A stretch of DNA of 64,000 bases from Acetobacter malorum (GTDB lineage Bacteria > Pseudomonadota > Alphaproteobacteria > Acetobacterales > Acetobacteraceae): NCBI RefSeq assembly GCF_001580615.1, contig NZ_LHZC01000050.1, forward strand, positions 1 to 64,000, written 5' to 3'. Shown here in pieces: positions 49,730 to 58,414 of the stretch (the first letter of the stretch is position 1; every line of letters begins with the position of its first letter). The position numbers were made by a program, and so were the translations under genes. Below the pieces are notes generated by a model that saw nothing but the letters and a program-made list of their open reading frames with translations, searched no databases and was not told the origin of the DNA.

Positions 49730-50773
49730 TCATTGGCCTTTTAAAATCTTGTTTTCAAAGTTTCCTGAAAGACCATCCCGGATTGCACCGACCAGCAGGC
49801 GCCAGCGGCGTATCATTTTGACGGGATGCTGGATGTGATACAGAGCACTGCGCGGCGTGCGGCACAGGACTTTTATAAACAGAAACAAAGCCATATTGAG
49901 ATTATAAATCAACTTACAGTTTATGCTGTTTTGCTCAATAAAAACGCGGTTCCGTAAAGCGAAATAGGGGCGAATTATGCCCTGCTCACTCTGTAACCAT
50001 GGATGAAGGCAGGAAGGGGTCTGGGTCCAGGATTGCTCAAGGTCCTTCAGAACGCTATCGCGGCACATCCACAGCGCCCCTCCGTTGCGGGTCATGCGTA
50101 ATGTATAGTCATAGTCATCAAAATAGAGAAAAAAGCGCGCATCCGGCAGACCGATACGCTGCACCCACTCTTTATGAAACCATAAGCCACCATACGCCGC
50201 CATTTCCATGGAGCGGCATTCCAGCCCATTCTGCTTCCAGATTACGACCCTTTTTTTCTGGAAAGGGGCCTGAACGGAAAAACCAAAAAAGGAATTTTTC
50301 TGAATGGCATTGGGCTTATTGTTTTTAACCAGCTTGACGTAGGTGCGCTTGTCCTGACGAAAGCTGGCCAGACAGCAGGAGGATTTTTCCCCCATAAGCC
50401 GCCATGTGCGGGCAAGGGCTGTGAGCGCGTCAGGATCGGGAACGGTGTCATCATCCAGCGCCCAGATATGTCGGGTTTGGGCTCTTTGGGCCGCGGCAGA
50501 AAATCCTGCGGCAAACCCTTCCGCCGACCCTCCATTGCGCTCCAGCCGAATAGTCGTCACCCGCTCTGCGCCCCATAATGCCACAACGGTTTTCAGGTTT
50601 TCTGCAACAGCGGGAGCTGTTCCGTTATCCACCAGAACCACATGCCCGACACCTACCTGAAACGCCGCATGCAGAACCTGTTCAACAAAGGCAACACGGT
50701 TAGCGTAGGTCACAATCACAGCGCAGGTTCCGTGCAGGATTGCCTGTTCTGTGAGGGTTTCTGAATGTGTCAC
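49730..50773 (-). CDS. GT2 family glycosyltransferase
   Basis: A 347-aa GT-A glycosyltransferase of the rhamnosyl/galactofuranosyl-transferase type. The N-terminal AVIVTYANRVAFVEQVL nucleotide fold, VLVDNGT, HIWALDDDTVPDPDAL (DxD metal motif) and RFFLYFDDYDYTLRM (acceptor/base region) are in the expected order. The C-terminal ~70 residues hold an amphipathic or membrane-associated stretch. It is the last gene of the flippase-ELM1-GT2 operon and probably adds a sugar in surface-polysaccharide synthesis. Confidence 0.87.
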   Translation of the reverse strand: MTHSETLTEQAILHGTCAVIVTYANRVAFVEQVLHAAFQVGVGHVVLVDNGTAPAVAENLKTVVALWGAERVTTIRLERNGGSAEGFAAGFSAAAQRAQTRHIWALDDDTVPDPDALTALARTWRLMGEKSSCCLASFRQDKRTYVKLVKNNKPNAIQKNSFFGFSVQAPFQKKRVVIWKQNGLECRSMEMAAYGGLWFHKEWVQRIGLPDARFFLYFDDYDYTLRMTRNGGALWMCRDSVLKDLEQSWTQTPSCLHPWLQSEQGIIRPYFALRNRVFIEQNSINCKLIYNLNMALFLFIKVLCRTPRSALYHIQHPVKMIRRWRLLVGAIRDGLSGNFENKILKGQ

Positions 50774-50804
50774 GCTTTTTCCATCGAAGTTGATTGGGGG
50801 CGCA

Positions 50805-51890
50805 TTACAATAATGCTTTCGTCAGACTAGGCCCCTCATGCCCCAATGGCGCGGTTAACTCAGGGCCACCTCCTGACAGAAGATCTGGGAGCGCCAGAAT
50901 GCGGCCTCGGCATCGCATAAGGTCCGTATCAGCCTGATGCCGCAGTGGTGCCCAGCGCAAATCCTGCTCGCTCAGGTGCAGGTCGGCACAACGGATTGCC
51001 CCCGAACTGACCAGTGTGCGATGCCAGTGCGTGAAGTTGGCCCCACTTCCCAAGACCCCGCGCCGGATAAGCCAGTAACGAAGAGGCCGGAGCCCCAGAG
51101 CGTCCACTCCCTGCTGCAACCGGGACATAACCGTCTGACGCCGTGGCAAAGGAAACAGCCAGACTGGCGCACAGCTACGCCACGCTTCTGCCAGCATGGA
51201 TGCACTATCGGCGGTCACCACAAATCGGTTGCCAGTTTTCAGGAAGCTGCCGAACAAGTCTTCATCTGACTGGAAAAGATGCAGGATAGCGCCGCATATC
51301 TTCATCTGTTCCTGCATCCACGCCACCGCTTCAGGAGGCGTGCGAGGACTGGTGATTATGTGCAAAGGTTCCTGATTGGCGTGTGCCAGCGCACGGGCAA
51401 AAGTTAACAGGCGGCGGGTTTCCGCAAGCCCCATCCGAAAGTGGCGGGACGGGCCGCCATACATCACAATGGTGCCTGCATGGCGCTGATGTTCCGTGTT
51501 CTCTGGTTTTGGTGTGAGCCTAGCCCCGTTCAACGGCCAGGCGACTTTCAGAACATTCGGCCCCGGGGGATAATCATCCTGCGGCAACGGAATAATCAGA
51601 TCCAGATCCTTAGCGGGAATATGGCTAGGCCGGCCGATATGCACCACTAATGGCCTTATCTGGCAGGACTCCCGTAACGCACAGGCTGCCTGCACTGCAT
51701 TCCCAAAAGACAGAATGAGACGCAGCCCGGTCGTCTCTGGCCACTGGGCTGGCGGTGCAAAATCTGGGCCTAGCGGCACTGTCCGGAAGGGCAGTCCCAA
51801 CGCCCGGACCAGCGTCCGACACTGTGCCTGCTCTCCGACGCGCCCTGTATCCAGAATCCAGACTGGCTCGGATAAAACTAATCGGTTCAG
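50805..51890 (-). CDS. ELM1-like (DUF1022) protein with CUG start
   Basis: A 361-aa protein of the mitochondrial-fission ELM1/GtrOC-like family. The conserved N-terminus VWILDTGRVGEQAQ lies upstream of any ATG, GTG or TTG in frame except a TTG at 51800, which would cut it off. The only initiator-like codon with a ribosome site is CTG 51890-51888, with GGGAGG 6 nt upstream; a second CTG lies 45 nt earlier. Later motifs include IVMYGGPSRHFRM, IITSPRTPPEAV and RFVVTADSASMLAEA (the family's glycosyltransferase-like SxSMxxE). It lies between a flippase and a GT2 gene, supporting a glycan-assembly role. Confidence 0.82.
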   Translation of the reverse strand: MNRLVLSEPVWILDTGRVGEQAQCRTLVRALGLPFRTVPLGPDFAPPAQWPETTGLRLILSFGNAVQAACALRESCQIRPLVVHIGRPSHIPAKDLDLIIPLPQDDYPPGPNVLKVAWPLNGARLTPKPENTEHQRHAGTIVMYGGPSRHFRMGLAETRRLLTFARALAHANQEPLHIITSPRTPPEAVAWMQEQMKICGAILHLFQSDEDLFGSFLKTGNRFVVTADSASMLAEAWRSCAPVWLFPLPRRQTVMSRLQQGVDALGLRPLRYWLIRRGVLGSGANFTHWHRTLVSSGAIRCADLHLSEQDLRWAPLRHQADTDLMRCRGRILALPDLLSGGGPELTAPLGHEGPSLTKALL

Positions 51891-51931
51891 GTCACACCTC
51901 CCGCTTGCGCGCTCTGGCCCCCGAACAGGTC

Positions 51932-53257
51932 TCAGGCTTCGGGTTTGCCCTCAAATGATTTATTTCGGTTCATAATAAGATAAGGACCGAGACGTGTCAG
52001 AAGAATAGCTAGTTCGCTTAAGAGGGTTGCAAATCCCGCACCTGTCATCCCCCATGCACGGGCCAGCACATAAAGCAGCGGCAGGGAGAAACACATCGTC
52101 ACCATGCGGCCGATCATAATCTGATGCGCCTTGTTCAGAGACACCAGAAGCGGCTCAAGCGGCACGTCCCACAGGTCCAGAATAGCGGTTATGGTCATCA
52201 GCAACAGCAGGGTGCGGGTGCCTGTCCACGGGACTGTCAGCAACAGATGCAGCAGCCACGGCCCGACGAACGTAGCCACAACCAGCACCACAGCGGAAAA
52301 AATAGCCAGCGCCTGCAAAATACGGTTGGTGACCTGACGGATGGAAGCCCAGTCCCGTTTATCCCGTAGTGCCACCAGTTCCGGATACAGAGCAGGGGTG
52401 AGCATTTGCGCCGGGCGCGCCATGCCATCGGAAATCTGCCATGTCACATTATAAATGGCGGCGTTCTCCGGCCCTAAAACCGCGCCGACAATCAGAACCG
52501 TCAGGCGGGAACCCAGACGCCCAAGCGCCTGATCCAGACTGGTGGAAAAGGTAAACCGCCAGATGCCTTTAATGGGGCTGAGCCAGGACACATTGACCAG
52601 CCGAAACCCTTTCAGTTTGTCCGAACGAGCCATGACCCAGAAGGCCAGTCCATAATCCAGCACGAACGCCACGGCGGTGGAACAGTACCAAAGCAGCAGA
52701 AAATCCGGCAGAGTCCAGTGCAGGAAAAACCCCGTCACGCACCCTACGAATTTGACCACAGAGCCGGCGGTATCCGCCAGAACCGCCAGTTCATACCGGT
52801 TAGCAAGCCGCAGGACGCCCATGGCGCAGCCGGTGTTCATAAACAGGATGACGGTCATGTACCATAGCGGGATATGCCCGTAGGCGGCCGCCCAGCCGGA
52901 AAGATGTGCCAGCCAGATGCTGGAGAAAAGTGCTACGGCCAGCCCCATGAGCGCGCCGAGCGCATCCAGCATGGAGCAATGGCGGAAAAGGGTCTGGAAC
53001 GGTTTTTTCTCGGCAGCTTTGTAAAGAGACGTGCCGTATTGCAGCAAAGGCTGCCAGGCCTGAAAGCGTGTCGCCACCGCGCAGGACATGACGAAGGAGC
53101 TCATCAGCAGCAGGATGCCGTAATCCTCCAGCCCCAGTGTGCGGACGGCCAGAGCGGTGCTGGCCAGCGCAAGCACAGCCATGGCGCCTCTGCCAGTCAG
53201 CAGATAGCCCGTGTTCCGAAACACCCGTCTGAATAACGCTTTGATCTGACTATTCAT
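51932..53257 (-). CDS. Polysaccharide flippase (Wzx/MATE-like)
   Basis: A 441-aa membrane protein with about 12-14 helices of the oligosaccharide flippase (Wzx, MOP superfamily) type. The first helical pair is TGRGAMAVLALASTALAVRTLGLEDYG in parts, the classic ALxRxLGxEDYG entry motif; GFATLLSELAILLTRLG is near the end. It would move lipid-linked glycans across the inner membrane. It is first in the operon; the ELM1-like gene follows after 41 nt. Upstream lies the divergent pqq promoter region. Confidence 0.87.
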   Translation of the reverse strand: MNSQIKALFRRVFRNTGYLLTGRGAMAVLALASTALAVRTLGLEDYGILLLMSSFVMSCAVATRFQAWQPLLQYGTSLYKAAEKKPFQTLFRHCSMLDALGALMGLAVALFSSIWLAHLSGWAAAYGHIPLWYMTVILFMNTGCAMGVLRLANRYELAVLADTAGSVVKFVGCVTGFFLHWTLPDFLLLWYCSTAVAFVLDYGLAFWVMARSDKLKGFRLVNVSWLSPIKGIWRFTFSTSLDQALGRLGSRLTVLIVGAVLGPENAAIYNVTWQISDGMARPAQMLTPALYPELVALRDKRDWASIRQVTNRILQALAIFSAVVLVVATFVGPWLLHLLLTVPWTGTRTLLLLMTITAILDLWDVPLEPLLVSLNKAHQIMIGRMVTMCFSLPLLYVLARAWGMTGAGFATLLSELAILLTRLGPYLIMNRNKSFEGKPEA

Positions 53258-53481
53258 CAGCCTTCACGCTTCCTTCTCCCGCCTGAAATAGCCTGTGCAC
53301 GGCACATTATGCCGGGCCGTGTTTAGAAGCCATGCGGCAGAAATAGCAAATCGTCCTGTTTTGGTGCGCGGTCTGTTCTGAAAGGTTACCCGTTCACACT
53401 CCCGTGAAAAGGATGAAAAAGACCTCATATTTCTGTGTGCAGGGTTGCACCCTTCGGGCTTTTGCTCACACTCGTTTGTGC

Positions 53482-53525
53482 GCGGCCAGCCTCCCTCTGG
53501 CTCTTTTGCCAGAACAGGAGGCCGC
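53482..53525 (+). promoter_or_regulatory. Structured leader upstream of pqqA
   Basis: GCGGCC (53482-53487) pairs with GGCCGC (53520-53525), extended by CCTCC/GGAG and an inner CTGGC-TCTTTT-GCCAG hairpin. It begins ~75 nt before the pqqA ATG. No riboswitch class is recognised. The whole 300-nt flippase-pqqA gap holds the divergent promoters; clear -35/-10 boxes were not assigned. Confidence 0.45.
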
Positions 53526-53556
53526 CTGATACATGACCCATTAACGGAGAGTTCTC

Positions 53557-53637
53557 ATGGCTTGGACCACACCGAAAATCACCGAAATCCCGCTTGGCGC
53601 AGAAATCAACAGCTACGTTTGCGGCCAGAAGAAATAA
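53557..53637 (+). CDS. pqqA: PqqA precursor peptide
   Basis: A 26-aa peptide, MAWTTPKITEIPLGAEINSY followed by VCGQKK. Glu16 and Tyr20 in the E-x-x-x-Y motif are the residues cross-linked by PqqE and turned into PQQ. CGGAGAG lies upstream of the ATG. It starts the pqqABCDE operon, whose product is the cofactor of the periplasmic alcohol and glucose dehydrogenases of acetic acid bacteria. The length is typical. Confidence 0.97.
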   Translation: MAWTTPKITEIPLGAEINSYVCGQKK

Positions 53638-53647
53638 GCCTTTCTGC

Positions 53648-53697
53648 CGCCAGCGCGACCTGCATCAGGTTCGCGCTGGCGGCATTTTTGTTTTAAA
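53648..53697 (+). terminator. Terminator/attenuator between pqqA and pqqB
   Basis: A 14-bp stem TGCCGCCAGCGCGA/TCGCGCTGGCGGCA with a 12-nt loop is followed by TTTTTGTTTT, directly after pqqA and 10 nt before pqqB. It should stop most transcripts after pqqA, giving far more precursor peptide than enzyme mRNA. Confidence 0.88.
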
Positions 53698-53706
53698 AAG
53701 CCGCTT

Positions 53707-54618
53707 ATGCTTGATCTTCTTGTTCTAGGCGCTGCCGCAGGTGGCGGCTTTCCTCAGTGGAACTCCAACGCGCCCGGTTGCCAGCGCGCCCGCGCCGGAG
53801 ACCCAAACGCCCCGGCCCGCACACAGGCGTCTCTCGCCGTCAGCGGGGATGGTGAACACTGGTTTATCCTTAATGCCTCGCCCGATCTGCGCGCGCAGAT
53901 CAATCAGACCCCAGCCCTGCACCCCAAAGAGGGTTTGCGTTCCACCCCCATTTCCGGTGTGGTGCTGACCAGTGGCGAAATTGACGCCATTACCGGGTTG
54001 CTGACCATGCGGGAACGGCAGGCTTACGGACTGTATGCCACGGCCTCTGTTCTGGCCCAGTTGGATGCCAACCCGATTTTTGATGCGCTGGACCGCACAT
54101 TGGTGCCCCGCCAGACTATGGTGCTTGACGAGCCCCTCTCTCTGATGCCCGGCAATCTGCGCATCACGCCGTTTTCCGTCCCCGGCAAAGTGCCGCTTTA
54201 TGCGGAGCGTGGGGAAAACCCGGCTGAGATCATGAATAACGGGGAAACCATCGGGCTGGACATTACGGATGGCCAGCATCGTGCCCTCTTCATCCCCGGC
54301 TGTGCCATGATGACGGACGCTCTGCGCGACCGCCTGAACGGGGCCGATGTGATGTTTTTTGACGGCACGCTCTGGACGGATGATGAGATGGTCCGCGCCG
54401 GCCTTGGAGCCAAGACAGGCCGCCGCATGGGCCATATGTCCATTGCGGATGAGCCGGATGGTACGATTGCCGCCTTCCGCCAGCTGAACGTGAGCCGCAA
54501 GGTGCTCATCCACATCAACAATTCCAACCCCATTCTGTTAGCCGACACGCCTGAACGCAGGCAGGTTGAAGAGGCAGGCTGGGATGTCGCCTATGATGGC
54601 ATGAGGATAACACTATGA
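53707..54618 (+). CDS. pqqB: PQQ biosynthesis protein PqqB
   Basis: A 303-aa metallo-beta-lactamase-fold protein, proposed to act as an oxygenase on the cross-linked Glu-Tyr. LLVLGAAAGGGFPQWNSNAPGC with the Cys-rich N-terminal loop, VLTSGEIDAITGLLTMRERQ, DGTLWTDDEMVRAGLGAKTGRRMGHM in parts and LIHINNSNPIL are the family's landmarks. Length is standard. The stop overlaps the pqqC start (ATGA). Confidence 0.97.
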   Translation: MLDLLVLGAAAGGGFPQWNSNAPGCQRARAGDPNAPARTQASLAVSGDGEHWFILNASPDLRAQINQTPALHPKEGLRSTPISGVVLTSGEIDAITGLLTMRERQAYGLYATASVLAQLDANPIFDALDRTLVPRQTMVLDEPLSLMPGNLRITPFSVPGKVPLYAERGENPAEIMNNGETIGLDITDGQHRALFIPGCAMMTDALRDRLNGADVMFFDGTLWTDDEMVRAGLGAKTGRRMGHMSIADEPDGTIAAFRQLNVSRKVLIHINNSNPILLADTPERRQVEEAGWDVAYDGMRITL

Positions 54619-55358
54619 CAGACCGGCTGCTTTCCCCCGACGAACTGGAAGCTGCCTTAAGGGCTATTGGTGCGGAACGGTACCACAACCTGCACCCCTT
54701 CCACCGTGCCTTGCATGATGGAAAGCTGAACAAGGGGCAGGTACAGGCCTGGGCTCTGAACCGCTATTATTATCAGGCCAGCATCCCAGCCAAGGACGCC
54801 ACACTGCTTGCCCGCCTGCCCACAGCAGAGCTACGGCGGGAATGGAGGCGGCGGCTGATTGACCATGACGGCACGGAACCCGGCACAGGCGGCGTGGCAC
54901 GCTGGCTGAAGCTGACCGATGGTCTGGGGCTGGACCGCGCCTATGTGGAATCGCTGGACGGCCTGCTCCCCGGCACACGCTTTGCCGTGGAAGCCTATGT
55001 GCATTTTGTGCGAGACCGCTCCATTCTGGAGGCCATTGCGTCCTCTTTGACAGAGCTGTTCTCTCCCACCATCATCAGTGAACGTGTCTCCGGCATGCTG
55101 CGGAACTATGCGTTTATTACGGAAGAAACACTGGCCTACTTCGCCCCGCGCCTGACGCAGGCTCCGCAGGATTCGGCCTTTGCGCTGGCTTATGTGAAGG
55201 AGCATGCCCGCACGGTGGCTGAACAGGAGGCGGTGCTTGGCGCGCTTAAGTTCAAATGTGGCGTGCTGTGGTCGATGCTGGATGCGCTGGATTACGCCTA
55301 TGTCACGCCCGCCCGTATTCCGCCGGGGGCATTCCGTCCGGCTGAGGATGCAGCATGA
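54615..55358 (+). CDS. pqqC: PQQ synthase PqqC
   Basis: A 247-aa cofactor-free oxidase that performs ring closure and final oxidation to PQQ. Residues typical of the heme-oxygenase-like helical fold are present: YHNLHPFHRALHDGKLNKGQ, WALNRYYYQASIPAKDA and ALKFKCGVLWSMLDALDYAY. ATGA overlaps at both ends couple it to pqqB and pqqD. Confidence 0.97.
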   Translation: MTDRLLSPDELEAALRAIGAERYHNLHPFHRALHDGKLNKGQVQAWALNRYYYQASIPAKDATLLARLPTAELRREWRRRLIDHDGTEPGTGGVARWLKLTDGLGLDRAYVESLDGLLPGTRFAVEAYVHFVRDRSILEAIASSLTELFSPTIISERVSGMLRNYAFITEETLAYFAPRLTQAPQDSAFALAYVKEHARTVAEQEAVLGALKFKCGVLWSMLDALDYAYVTPARIPPGAFRPAEDAA

Positions 55359-55645
55359 CAGCCGCCACCCTTCTGGCGGAAACCTGTGTGCCGCGCTTTG
55401 CCCGCGGCACACGGCTGCAATATGACCGCGTACGGGAGCAGTGGTTTGTGCAGGCTCCGGAACGGGCGTTTCTGGCTGATGCCGTTGCGGCAGAAATTCT
55501 GCAACTGGTGAACGGAAAGCGCTCTCTGGCGAAAATTATTGACCAGCTTGCAGAAAAGTTTTCTGCCCCGCGTGACGTCATTGCACAGGATGTTTTGAGC
55601 ATGACACAGGAACTGGCCGACAAGCAGGTCCTGCTGCTGGCATGA
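55355..55645 (+). CDS. pqqD: PqqA-binding chaperone PqqD
   Basis: A 96-aa RiPP recognition element that presents PqqA to Pqq[39 protein letters not shown] and [17 protein letters not shown] match the winged-helix PqqD domain. ATGA overlaps with pqqC and pqqE. Confidence 0.95.
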   Translation: MTAATLLAETCVPRFARGTRLQYDRVREQWFVQAPERAFLADAVAAEILQLVNGKRSLAKIIDQLAEKFSAPRDVIAQDVLSMTQELADKQVLLLA

Positions 55646-56748
55646 CCCGTTCTGCCATGACCAAAGCCCCGCCCCCCATGAGCCTGCTGGCAGAGCTGAC
55701 GCATCGCTGCCCGTTGCAATGCCCCTATTGCTCCAACCCGCTCCGGCTGGACCCGCGCGCAGGCGAACTGGACACCGCAACATGGATGCGTGTGCTGGAT
55801 GAAGCGGCCGCCATGGGCGTGTTGCAGGTGCATTTTTCCGGGGGTGAACCCATGGCCCGGCCTGATCTGGCTGATCTGGTCCGTCATGCGGTGTCTCTGG
55901 GGCTTTATACCAATCTGATTACCTCCGGCGTGCTGCTGAACCGTGACAGTCTGAAGGTACTGTCTGACGCCGGGCTGGACCACATCCAGCTCTCCTTTCA
56001 GGATGCCGACGCGCAGGAAGGCGAGCGGATTGGCGGCATGGCAGGCGCTCAGGCCAAAAAACTGGAAGCGGCTCGCCTGATTGTAGAAGACGGCCTACCG
56101 CTGACCCTGAATTTTGTGATCCATCGGCAAAATGCGGAACGCGTTCCGGCCATGCTGGATCTGGCCGAGCAGTTGGGCGCTCGCCGGGTGGAAATTGCGC
56201 ATACGCAGTATTATGGCTGGGGCCTGCTCAACCGGGACGCCTTGCTGCCAGACCGCGCACAGTTAGAAGCGACGGAACAGGCTGTTGCTGCTGCACGCAC
56301 GCGGTTTGGCAACCGGCTTGCCATTGATTTTGTGACCCCGGATTATTACGCCGAACGGCCCAAGCCCTGCATGGGCGGCTGGGGGCAGCGCTTCCTCAAT
56401 ATTTCGCCTTCCGGCAAGGTGCTGCCGTGCCATGCGGCAGAAAGTATTCCGGGGCTGACTTTCCCGTCCGTTACGGAAGAGTCGCTTGAGGCCATCTGGC
56501 AGGACTCGCCGCTGTTCAACCTGTATCGTGGCACGGACTGGATGCCCCAGCCGTGCCAGAGTTGTGCCTTTAAAGAAGATGACTGGGGCGGTTGCCGCTG
56601 TCAGGCTCTGGCGCTGGCGGGACAAGCCGACGCGACGGACCCGGTCTGCCACCGTGCCCCGGCGCATGACCGGATTGCGCAGGCCATCGCGGAGCGCCCT
56701 GCAACACCACCTGCGTTCCGTTACCGCCGGTATAGCAATACGGTTTAA
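55642..56748 (+). CDS. pqqE: Radical SAM PqqA synthase PqqE
   Basis: A 368-aa radical SAM/SPASM enzyme that makes the C-C bond between Glu16 and Tyr20 of PqqA. The SAM cluster motif is [14 protein letters not shown] (CxxxCxxC). [13 protein letters not shown] is the SAM-binding GGE. The auxiliary-cluster cysteines are in [16 protein letters not shown] and [22 protein letters not shown]. It is last in the operon; no strong terminator is evident behind it. pqqF/G are not here, so peptide release is presumably done by a protease encoded elsewhere. Confidence 0.97.
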   Translation: MTRSAMTKAPPPMSLLAELTHRCPLQCPYCSNPLRLDPRAGELDTATWMRVLDEAAAMGVLQVHFSGGEPMARPDLADLVRHAVSLGLYTNLITSGVLLNRDSLKVLSDAGLDHIQLSFQDADAQEGERIGGMAGAQAKKLEAARLIVEDGLPLTLNFVIHRQNAERVPAMLDLAEQLGARRVEIAHTQYYGWGLLNRDALLPDRAQLEATEQAVAAARTRFGNRLAIDFVTPDYYAERPKPCMGGWGQRFLNISPSGKVLPCHAAESIPGLTFPSVTEESLEAIWQDSPLFNLYRGTDWMPQPCQSCAFKEDDWGGCRCQALALAGQADATDPVCHRAPAHDRIAQAIAERPATPPAFRYRRYSNTV

Positions 56749-56903
56749 CAGCCGTTTCCTTTATCCGTATCCTGAGAGCCTGACCGACTCCTTTAAGGAG
56801 CCAAAGGCCAGAGTGGCTTTCCCCTCAGGCATGGATTGTCTATGCGCGGGTCGGAAACAGGCTGTATGATTTAGGGTGTTTCTACACCGCGAGGCGGCTC
56901 TTT

Positions 56904-57656
56904 ATGCGTAGACATGGCTTTTTCTGGCTTCTGGCGACCTGTTGTCTGGCTCCTTTGCCTCCGGCCCACGCCGCGACGTCGCAGCCTGAAGCCATAGAAG
57001 TGCATGCGGCCCGGCCGGTAACAGTGCAGAGCTATCAGGCTGTGGCACGGGTTTTCCGGCGCTTTAACGCCTTCCCTGAGCAGGACCGCGCCAATCTTTC
57101 CCTGCATGTGCTGGGTCGGCTCCAGCCAGAGGATGCGCCTCTGAAAGCCTCCGGGTTGCACCTGCAAACCAAAAGTGGCCCAATCCCGCTGTTTAATGCA
57201 GACAATGATGAACTAACCGTGCCGCTGACAAAGGCTCTGTGGGAAGAAAATCCGCCTTTGATGGCCAACCTGACATCAGATGAGTTTATCGTTTTCACCT
57301 TCCAGGTTGCCGTCGCCACGCCCCAGCCGGACCACTTTACCGATGCCGAAGCGCGCCACTGGCTGCGGCAACTCAATAACTGCATGGAAGATGTGGTGGG
57401 GGTAATTGTTGCTTTCATGCTGCCGGATGCGCATCGACTAATTGTCTCCGTAGCCCCGCATAGCCGACTGGAGGCAATCAAAAATGACCAGCCCCAGCTT
57501 CTTCTGGATAACCAGAGCGATACACCGCAAACGTTCGTGTTCAGACCGCAGGACTACCCACGCGATACGCTCTTCCGTAGCACCAAGGCGTTCAATCAGG
57601 TCCTCATAAAAATCCCGCTTGATCCCCATGCAAGCATGAAGCGGAAATCACATTAA
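56904..57656 (+). CDS. Exported protein of unknown function
   Basis: A 250-aa protein with a signal peptide (FFWLLATCCLAPLPPAHAA) and a beta-rich mature part (PVTVQSYQAVARVFRRFNAF, ANLSLHVLGRLQPEDAPL, DEFIVFTFQVAVATP). No conserved catalytic motif is recognised. It lies 155 nt downstream of pqqE on the same strand but with its own likely start region, so membership of the pqq operon is doubtful. Its last nine bases overlap the end of the opposite-strand AT-rich gene. Confidence 0.7.
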   Translation: MRRHGFFWLLATCCLAPLPPAHAATSQPEAIEVHAARPVTVQSYQAVARVFRRFNAFPEQDRANLSLHVLGRLQPEDAPLKASGLHLQTKSGPIPLFNADNDELTVPLTKALWEENPPLMANLTSDEFIVFTFQVAVATPQPDHFTDAEARHWLRQLNNCMEDVVGVIVAFMLPDAHRLIVSVAPHSRLEAIKNDQPQLLLDNQSDTPQTFVFRPQDYPRDTLFRSTKAFNQVLIKIPLDPHASMKRKSH

Positions 57657-58064
57657 ATTCTGTTTTTTTGAATGAATGCTCTTTATCATAAAAAGACAGT
57701 AAGAACACATTAGAAAAGCCACCATCACAATTGATACTTTTACGCATTTCGTCAAAATATCCTCGTCGCTTTGAAAAAATGCAAGCTCGTGCATTTTGGC
57801 TAAGCACAAGAGCGGCGTGAAGATCGTTGAGAAGCAGCCAATATATAAAGATGTCGATATGAATTTATCGACATTAAATGTGTCTATGGCATATTTCATG
57901 CCATCAAATGGCAATGATTTTATTTTTATCCACAAAAACAAAGAATAATAAAGAAAGAATATAAAAAGTACCAAAGAAACAGATATTACCCGTATCAGAT
58001 CTTCTTTCTGTTCATTCATAGAAAACGTTGTAAATGAAAGCACCAGCATTCCAACAAAATTCAT
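57648..58064 (-). CDS. AT-rich orphan membrane protein
   Basis: A 138-aa protein with four predicted helices (FVGMLVLSFTTFS, VISVSLVLFIFFLYYSLFLW, FISTSLYIGCFSTIFTPLLC, VSIVMVAFLMCSYCLFMIKS). It is rich in Phe, Ile, Lys and Ser and uses AT-rich codons, unlike every neighbour, which suggests recent acquisition. No ribosome site is clear; an internal ATG (MNEQKED, 15 codons in) is an alternative start. The flanking 58065-58414 is also AT-rich and gene-free apart from the palindrome noted below. Function unknown. Confidence 0.5.
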   Translation of the reverse strand: MNFVGMLVLSFTTFSMNEQKEDLIRVISVSLVLFIFFLYYSLFLWIKIKSLPFDGMKYAIDTFNVDKFISTSLYIGCFSTIFTPLLCLAKMHELAFFQSDEDILTKCVKVSIVMVAFLMCSYCLFMIKSIHSKKQNLM

Positions 58065-58227
58065 AAATGCACAAAAAGAAGAAACAGGAATGACCTACTT
58101 CAAAAGCTTTGTCTGATTTTCCCTTAGTAAAAAAATATAGGGCTTTTGCGTCCTGCTTAATTGCGGAGAAAGAGAAAAGGCACAGGCTTTACCGCTCCTG
58201 AATATCGCCACTCACCCTCTCCTGAAT

Positions 58228-58245
58228 GCCATAAAATTTTATGGC
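58228..58245. repeat. 18-bp perfect palindrome, AT-rich gap
   Basis: GCCATAAAATTTTATGGC is a perfect 18-bp palindrome in the AT-rich gap between the orphan membrane gene and the ferritin-like gene. It looks like a dimeric-regulator operator; the regulator is unknown. Confidence 0.5.
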
Positions 58246-58372
58246 GATTAATCCTGCTGAAATCCCTCTAAATTATATTAATATCGAAACAATATTGGTA
58301 GAATAAAATACTGACGCGTATTCAATTGGTTATCAGTGAAAATTTGAGCGCTGCGTCTGTCACGCTCTGATG

Positions 58373-58408
58373 GTGTGCGGGAAGGAGTACTCCCCCTGCC
58401 CGCACAAA
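58373..58408. terminator. Hairpin downstream of the ferritin-like gene
   Basis: TGTGCGGG pairs with CCCGCACA around a 19-nt loop, a few bases beyond the ferritin-like stop. No T-run follows on minus, so it is a moderate prediction. Confidence 0.5.
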
Positions 58409-58414
58409 CCTTAA

